Positions 60,072-64,000 of a DNA stretch of 64,000 nt are shown here, piece by piece (the first letter of the stretch is position 1; the number at the start of each line of letters is the position of its first letter). The position numbers and the translations under genes are program-made. Below the pieces are notes generated by a model. The model had not been told where the DNA came from. It did no database searches and saw only the letters and a list, made by a program, of their open reading frames with translations. Origin of the DNA: Blastomussa wellsi (lineage: Eukaryota > Cnidaria > Anthozoa > Scleractinia > Plerogyridae); the NCBI GenBank assembly GCA_947652115.1, contig OX393570.1, positions 12,792,950-12,856,949 of the forward strand, given 5' to 3'.

Positions 60072-61097
60072 ATGTGTTTCGATTTCATCTGTAGGCCCAG
60101 AGACAACCAACAAGGACATTTATACAATGGATTATTATTTAATCGAAACCACCACCTTGATGGGACGAGTGAAATGCCCAGTTTTCAAGATGCTACTCAA
60201 AGTGCTCCTGGTTTTTTTTACCCTATGAACTATGGCACGATATACGGGCCAGGACGGTCTTCATGTCCAGCTGACCTCCAGGATTTTACATCTTCTTCGC
60301 CTGTAGCTTCAGAAGGTTCAGGATCATCTCTGTCGCAAAGTCCGGATGATTTCCGCACAAGTAGTAAACGCTGGGACAGCGCAGAGGTGAAAATACTTGT
60401 GGGAGCATTCAAGGCGAATTGCGATGGCCTTAAATCTGCCAAGAGCAGCAGAGGTAAGAAAGCCGTATGGGAGAAAATATACGGAGAGTTTAAAGAAGCC
60501 TGTGACGAAGCCAGTATCTGCTCTGAAAAAACGTTAGCTCAGGTTAAAGAGAAATGGCGCGCACTTTTTGAAAAATATAAAACTGTTTGTGACAATAACT
60601 CAAAAACCGAACGAGGCCGAGAGTCCTTTGAATTTTACGAAGTTATGGATGAGTTTTTAGGTTGCTCAGATAAAGTGAGACCCCGATTTGTACGTGAAAC
60701 AGCCGCACGAAATACAGATGTGACTTGTTCAAGTGCCCTGGAGGAATCGACTAGCAGTGAGTTAAGTGAGAGCGGCAACACTGACAATCAGCAAGAACTA
60801 TCTCACAATGAAGCACCAAGAGCAACGGCAGCTGCAAGCACCAAACAGCAGAAAGCAAGCGTAAATAAGGGACAGAAGAGAAAGCGTGGTGCGACGGATT
60901 TAGGAGACCGTGATGAGGAAAGTGAAATCATCCAACTGTTAAAAGCACAACAAGAAGCGATCACGAAATCGGAAAACAAAGACCAGAAAATTATGGAGGC
61001 GATGCTTAAGTTTCAAGTGGAATCCGAACAACGCCATCAGCAACTCCTTGTTTCCGTTCTCGGGAAGATTGGAGACATTTTTGCCAATAAAAAATAA
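60072..61097 (+). CDS. Harbinger accessory Myb/trihelix-like DNA-binding protein
   Basis: 341 codons, intact. The Myb/SANT-like domain at about residues 97-195 begins 'RWDSAEVKILVGAFKAN' and continues 'GKKAVWEKIYGEFKEAC' and 'QVKEKWRALFEKYKTVCDNN'; the spaced Trp residues (W98, W127, W158 region) are the hydrophobic core. The C-terminal half is low complexity and basic ('GQKRKRG', a likely nuclear signal) and ends in a helical segment. In PIF/Harbinger elements this protein carries the transposase to the nucleus and binds the transposon ends. The first ATG is used; a start at residue 35 ('MPSFQDATQ') is also possible. Confidence 0.88.
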   Translation: MCFDFICRPRDNQQGHLYNGLLFNRNHHLDGTSEMPSFQDATQSAPGFFYPMNYGTIYGPGRSSCPADLQDFTSSSPVASEGSGSSLSQSPDDFRTSSKRWDSAEVKILVGAFKANCDGLKSAKSSRGKKAVWEKIYGEFKEACDEASICSEKTLAQVKEKWRALFEKYKTVCDNNSKTERGRESFEFYEVMDEFLGCSDKVRPRFVRETAARNTDVTCSSALEESTSSELSESGNTDNQQELSHNEAPRATAAASTKQQKASVNKGQKRKRGATDLGDRDEESEIIQLLKAQQEAITKSENKDQKIMEAMLKFQVESEQRHQQLLVSVLGKIGDIFANKK

Positions 61098-61460
61098 ACC
61101 CATCGCTATGAGTGCTGATTACAAATCGTAATTGTTTTATTGTCCTTGCACATAGGATTTGTGAACTTGTTACTGATAGCTTGATGATATATAAGTAATA
61201 ACCATCCTTTGTATTTACATGATAATTTATCTATATATGCCAAGAGAACATTTATTTCAAACATGACCAGTTACAAGTTAATAGTGAAAAAACGACAGAT
61301 CGTTTCGGTTTTTGAGATATATATTTTTTCAGATTAGTGTCAAAGTATTGATATTTTTGGATGAAATATGTACTACTCAGTGTATTAAAAAATATAAACA
61401 CTTTTAAAATGTTTCTATTTCTTGGGGTATTGTATTTTACCAGCAAAGTGTGTTCCTCGT
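61098..61460. other. Convergent 3' region between the two Harbinger genes
   Basis: AT-rich with 'AATAAA'-like signals on both strands (for example 'CAATAAAAAATAAACC' after the plus gene). No gene. Confidence 0.5.
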
Positions 61461-62700
61461 CTAAAGATTAGCTAAGTAGTCTACCAGTGCTCTTCTAATG
61501 TCTTGGGCCCCTCGCGAGGGTATTCCGTTATCATCGTCGTCGTCATCATCATCATCGTCGTCATCGTCATTGTCGATTTCATAGCGATCCCCTCTTATGA
61601 CGCAAATGTTATGAAGAATACAGCAAGCAATTATAGTGTCTGGAATTCTGTCACTGTCTTCGTCTAGCCGTTTTTGTAGGACTCTCCACCTTCCCTTTGT
61701 TAAGCCATATGCGTGCTCGGAAACAATTCTAGCTTTTGACAACTCCTCATTAAATTTCTTTTGTTCTCGATTAAGTGCTCTGTTATCTTTAAAGGGACAA
61801 AGCAGCCATGGTTTTAATGGATATGCAGAGTCACCGACAATGAGTGGACGTATAATAGTACCATTAACATCTACTGTTGGTTCAGTTAAAATCAAGTCAT
61901 TTTCCGCAGCATCAAACAGCTGACTTAGTCTGAGGACCCTTGCATCATGCAAACTCCCGGGATACCCGGTTGAAACAGATAAAAATAGCCCTGTAGAATC
62001 TACAACACCCTGCAAAACATAACTGTAGAAATGTTTACGGTTAAAATAGTCCTCGTGGTTTCTTTTGGGAGCTTTTATAGGAACATGAGTGCCATCAACT
62101 GCCCCTGCTATATTTGGAATCTTACTCCGTTCCGAGAATCCGTTTATTTTGGCTTGTACTTCAGCTCTAGTAGTTGGAAACTTAATGTAATTGGCCTTCA
62201 ACAGACATAGCTGCTGAACAAATTCATGACAGCATTTAACAACAACTGATTTGGAAAGTCCAATCATCAATCCACATGAGCGGTAACATTCACCGGTCAC
62301 CAATCTCCATAAACTCGCTCCCACTCTCTTCTCGACAGTGATGGCATTTCTCATATGGGTATCTTGTCGTCGAAGTGCTGGTCCAACAAGCTGACATATG
62401 TATTCAAAAGTTCCCCTAGTAACTCTCCAGTGCATGATCCTTCAGCAGCTGCTGAAACCACATTTGTGGACGTGGAAGAACCCAAACACTTCTGGGAGCG
62501 CGTGCACATGCATGATTATTTCGCCGTGCTATTAAGTAGTTGATACTGTGCTCTATGGCGTTAAGAAAGTGCAAATGGAGTCTTCGCCTTCTAATTCTTC
62601 GCTGTATAAAAAGCTGATAAAACAAAGCATTAGAGGACTGTCGAAACAGTATTAGTAACAATAGCGAGACGATGCTTGCAAGCTCCCTCGAATTATCCAT
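61461..62700 (-). CDS. Harbinger DDE nuclease (HARBI1-like transposase), one frame break
   Basis: The main ORF 62,435-61,461 (324 aa) holds the whole catalytic domain: 'IAGAVDGTHVPIKAPKRN' (first Asp), 'PLIVGDSAYPLKPWLL' (second Asp), 'ARIVSEHAYGLTKGRWRVL' (Glu) and 'IIACCILHNICV'. An Asp run of about 12 precedes the C-terminus. The N-terminal part lies in 62,700-62,416 (ATG 62,700, 'MDNSRELASIVSLLLLILF'), ending 'PQMWFQQLLKDHALESY' in another frame. The two frames overlap at 62,416-62,435, so a small deletion there breaks an otherwise intact gene, or a short intron was missed. Confidence 0.88.
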
Positions 62701-62833
62701 GTTCGGGTTTCGCGCCGAAACCAGTCAAGTGTGTAAGATTGACATTGGTAAAGTATTTCGTGTGTGACCGCAAACACCTCGGTAACATAATTTCCGCGGT
62801 AAGTTTACCTAGGTGTTATTTACCTCGGGAATG

Positions 62834-63705
62834 CTATTTACCTTGGTATGTGTAACCGCAACTAATGTCCAGATAACACACTTCATTTGAAGCCAAGGTA
62901 GTGTTTTTCAGTTCCAGTTCTGACGGGTAAATTTCGTGGATACAATTTCCAAAATTTGTATTGTTGACACTGAATGAATCGTCAATATAGTGAAAGGTAT
63001 TGCTGAATGTTGCGGCCTTTGACATGTCTTGTTTCATAGTTTTTAGCATGAAGTCGTACTCGAAAGTGTGGAGAAAGAGATCAGCCAATTAAGGCGCACT
63101 GTTAGTGCCCATCGGTATACCAATAACTTGCCGAAAAACTGAGTTTCCGAAACGGACGTAGATGTTGTCGATAAGAAAGTCAATAGCACAGCAAAGTTCT
63201 CTACAAGAAAAGTGACTGCATTTCGACGACTTCTTATCATTCGTCCAGAAAGTGTAGTAGTTATTGGTTGCAATGAAACTCTTTCCTCTGGTGCTAAAAA
63301 CTCTTTCCAGTAGATCATGCAGTTGAAGTTTAAGTTTGGAGTGCGGTAGGCTTGTATATAGAGTTGAAAAGTCCCAAGTGCTTAACTCGTTCAGCGAAAG
63401 TTGCCTGTCTTGCAAAGTGCGAAGCACATCCAGTGAGTTGTTGATGATCCACATGCTGTTAATACCTGTTCTTTGTAGAATAGTTTTACAATAAGCATGA
63501 CAATGATTTTTAACTAGTTTGAGGCAATTAGTAATTAATTTAGATAGTTTAGTAGTGGTACAAGAACTTGATCCTGCAATAAATCGTGCTTTGTATGGTG
63601 TTTTGGGAAGCTTAGGTATCCAATACATTTGAGGCAAATGTTTCTCCTTCTGATGTAATGTGATGTTGAATAAGTCGTCCAAAGAAAACAGATAACTTGT
63701 GGACT
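62834..63705 (-). pseudogene. PLE4 RT gene, fingers and palm
   Basis: The ORF 63,682-63,089 has 'HLPQMYWIPKLPKTPYKARF', 'LSTWDFSTLYTSLPHSKLKL' and 'IGIPMGTNSAP'. After a one-base shift, 63,088-62,867 gives 'ADLFLHTFEYDFM', the catalytic 'NTFHYIDDSFSVNN' (about 63,005-62,965) and 'NEVCYLDI', where the Harbinger begins. Codons past 62,864 in this frame belong to the transposon. Confidence 0.82.
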
Positions 63706-64000
63706 GTTCCTTGACTTATCAAAGGCTTTCGACACAGTAAATCATGACATCCTTCTGTCTAAGCTCTTCTTATATGGCATTCGTGAACTTCCAGGGAGAT
63801 GGTTTAAAAGTTATCTGGAACACCGTACACAATATGTGAAAATTGAATCTGTTAATCTGGATACGAAAATATTACATGTGGCATACCCCAGGGTTCAACT
63901 CTGGGCCCACTGCTGATTCTACTTTATGTAAATGACTTACCAGACTGTACTAACAAACTCTCAGTGCGGAGTCGCGGATGATACAAATTTATTTTTTACT
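63703..64000 (+). pseudogene. CR1/jockey-type RT fragment, cut by window end
   Basis: Plus strand: 'FLDLSKAFDTVNHDILLSKL', 'RWFKSYLEHRTQYVKIE', then broken frames around the 'GVPQGS' block ('PRVQLWAHC') and 'VADDTNLF' near 63,970-63,995. This is a palm fragment of a CR1/jockey LINE with its 5' end truncated at about 63,703, inserted into the PLE4 gene on the other strand. Confidence 0.8.

Larger units (their letters stand above)
59661..62863. mobile_element. Complete PIF/Harbinger DNA transposon
   Basis: The ends 'AGTTGCAGTTACACAT' (59,661) and 'ATGTGTAACCGCAACT' (to 62,863) are inverted repeats with one mismatch. Flanking AAT at 59,658-59,660 and 62,864-62,866 is a 3-bp target duplication, the size expected for the superfamily. 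Two convergent genes: a Myb/trihelix-like DNA-binding protein (plus) and a DDE nuclease (minus). Sub-terminal regions have further 'TTTACC(T)CGG'-type repeats on both sides. Confidence 0.93.
59333..63705 (-). mobile_element. Penelope-like RT element (PLE4) split by a Harbinger transposon
   Basis: The 5' part is 63,705-62,864 and the 3' part 59,660-59,333, separated exactly by the 3.2-kb element at 59,661-62,863 with AAT on both sides. Its own 5' end is cut by the CR1/jockey fragment starting at about 63,703. No GIY-YIG domain is seen at the 3' end, so it belongs to an RT family that lacks it or the domain is lost. Confidence 0.75.

Noticed and set aside
1..64000. Bacterial origin or contamination (operons, Shine-Dalgarno sites, CRISPR)
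   Set aside because: Spliced exons, LINEs, SINEs and low gene density are all eukaryotic; no direct-repeat array with regular spacers was seen.

Overview
The window is eukaryotic: it is AT-rich and repeat-dense, it has spliced exons with GT/AG borders, and almost all recognisable coding sequence belongs to transposable or virus-derived elements. The mix (L1-type and CR1/jockey-type LINEs, several Penelope-like elements, a BEL/Pao LTR retrotransposon, PIF/Harbinger, pogo-like and foldback DNA elements, Polinton-type genes) together with a SHIP-type inositol 5-phosphatase gene fits an invertebrate animal, most likely a cnidarian such as a coral or sea anemone. The taxon is an inference from element content, not from a marker gene.

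Layout. 1-4,211: a 5'-truncated L1-type LINE on the minus strand, inserted into 4,212-16,925, a degenerate array of two same-orientation copies of a virus-like element (copy A 4.2-10.8 kb, copy B 10.85-16.9 kb). Its recurring genes are called P1-P5 and Z here: P1 a helical protein of about 540 aa, P3+P2 a coiled-coil membrane protein, P4 capsid-like, P5 capsid-associated-like, and Z a small Cys-rich protein. A palindrome with arms of about 83 bp lies between the copies, and a related partial palindrome follows copy B. A third fragment of P1 lies at 22.0 kb. 16.9-18.0 kb: remains of a Mutator-type transposase next to a DEDD exonuclease-like ORF. 19.3-19.6 kb: a possible MATH-type exon on the minus strand.

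22,481-46,053: three exons of a host SHIP-like phosphatase on the plus strand (22,481-22,583, 45,614-45,729, 45,970-46,053). The first intron, 23,030 bp, is filled with nested elements: a Penelope-like element broken by a 935-bp TIR element and by a RecQ-like helicase fragment plus a pogo-like MITE, two more Penelope pieces, L1 fragments, a Polinton major capsid gene and a PolB-like ORF flanking a block of LINEs, another TIR element, and tRNA-derived SINEs. 46,264-53,886: a complete BEL/Pao element with apparently identical 538-bp LTRs, an AGGGG target duplication and an uninterrupted ORF of about 2,100 codons, in the next SHIP intron. 53.9-55.7 kb: two foldback MITEs. 57.2-58.9 kb: a CR1/jockey LINE. 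59.3-63.7 kb: a Penelope-like RT gene split by a complete 3.2-kb PIF/Harbinger transposon. The window ends in another CR1/jockey RT fragment.

Apart from the SHIP exons and the possible MATH exon, no host gene could be supported. The BEL ORF is uninterrupted and the Harbinger is close to intact; the remaining element genes are broken. Nothing bacterial (operons, CRISPR) was seen.
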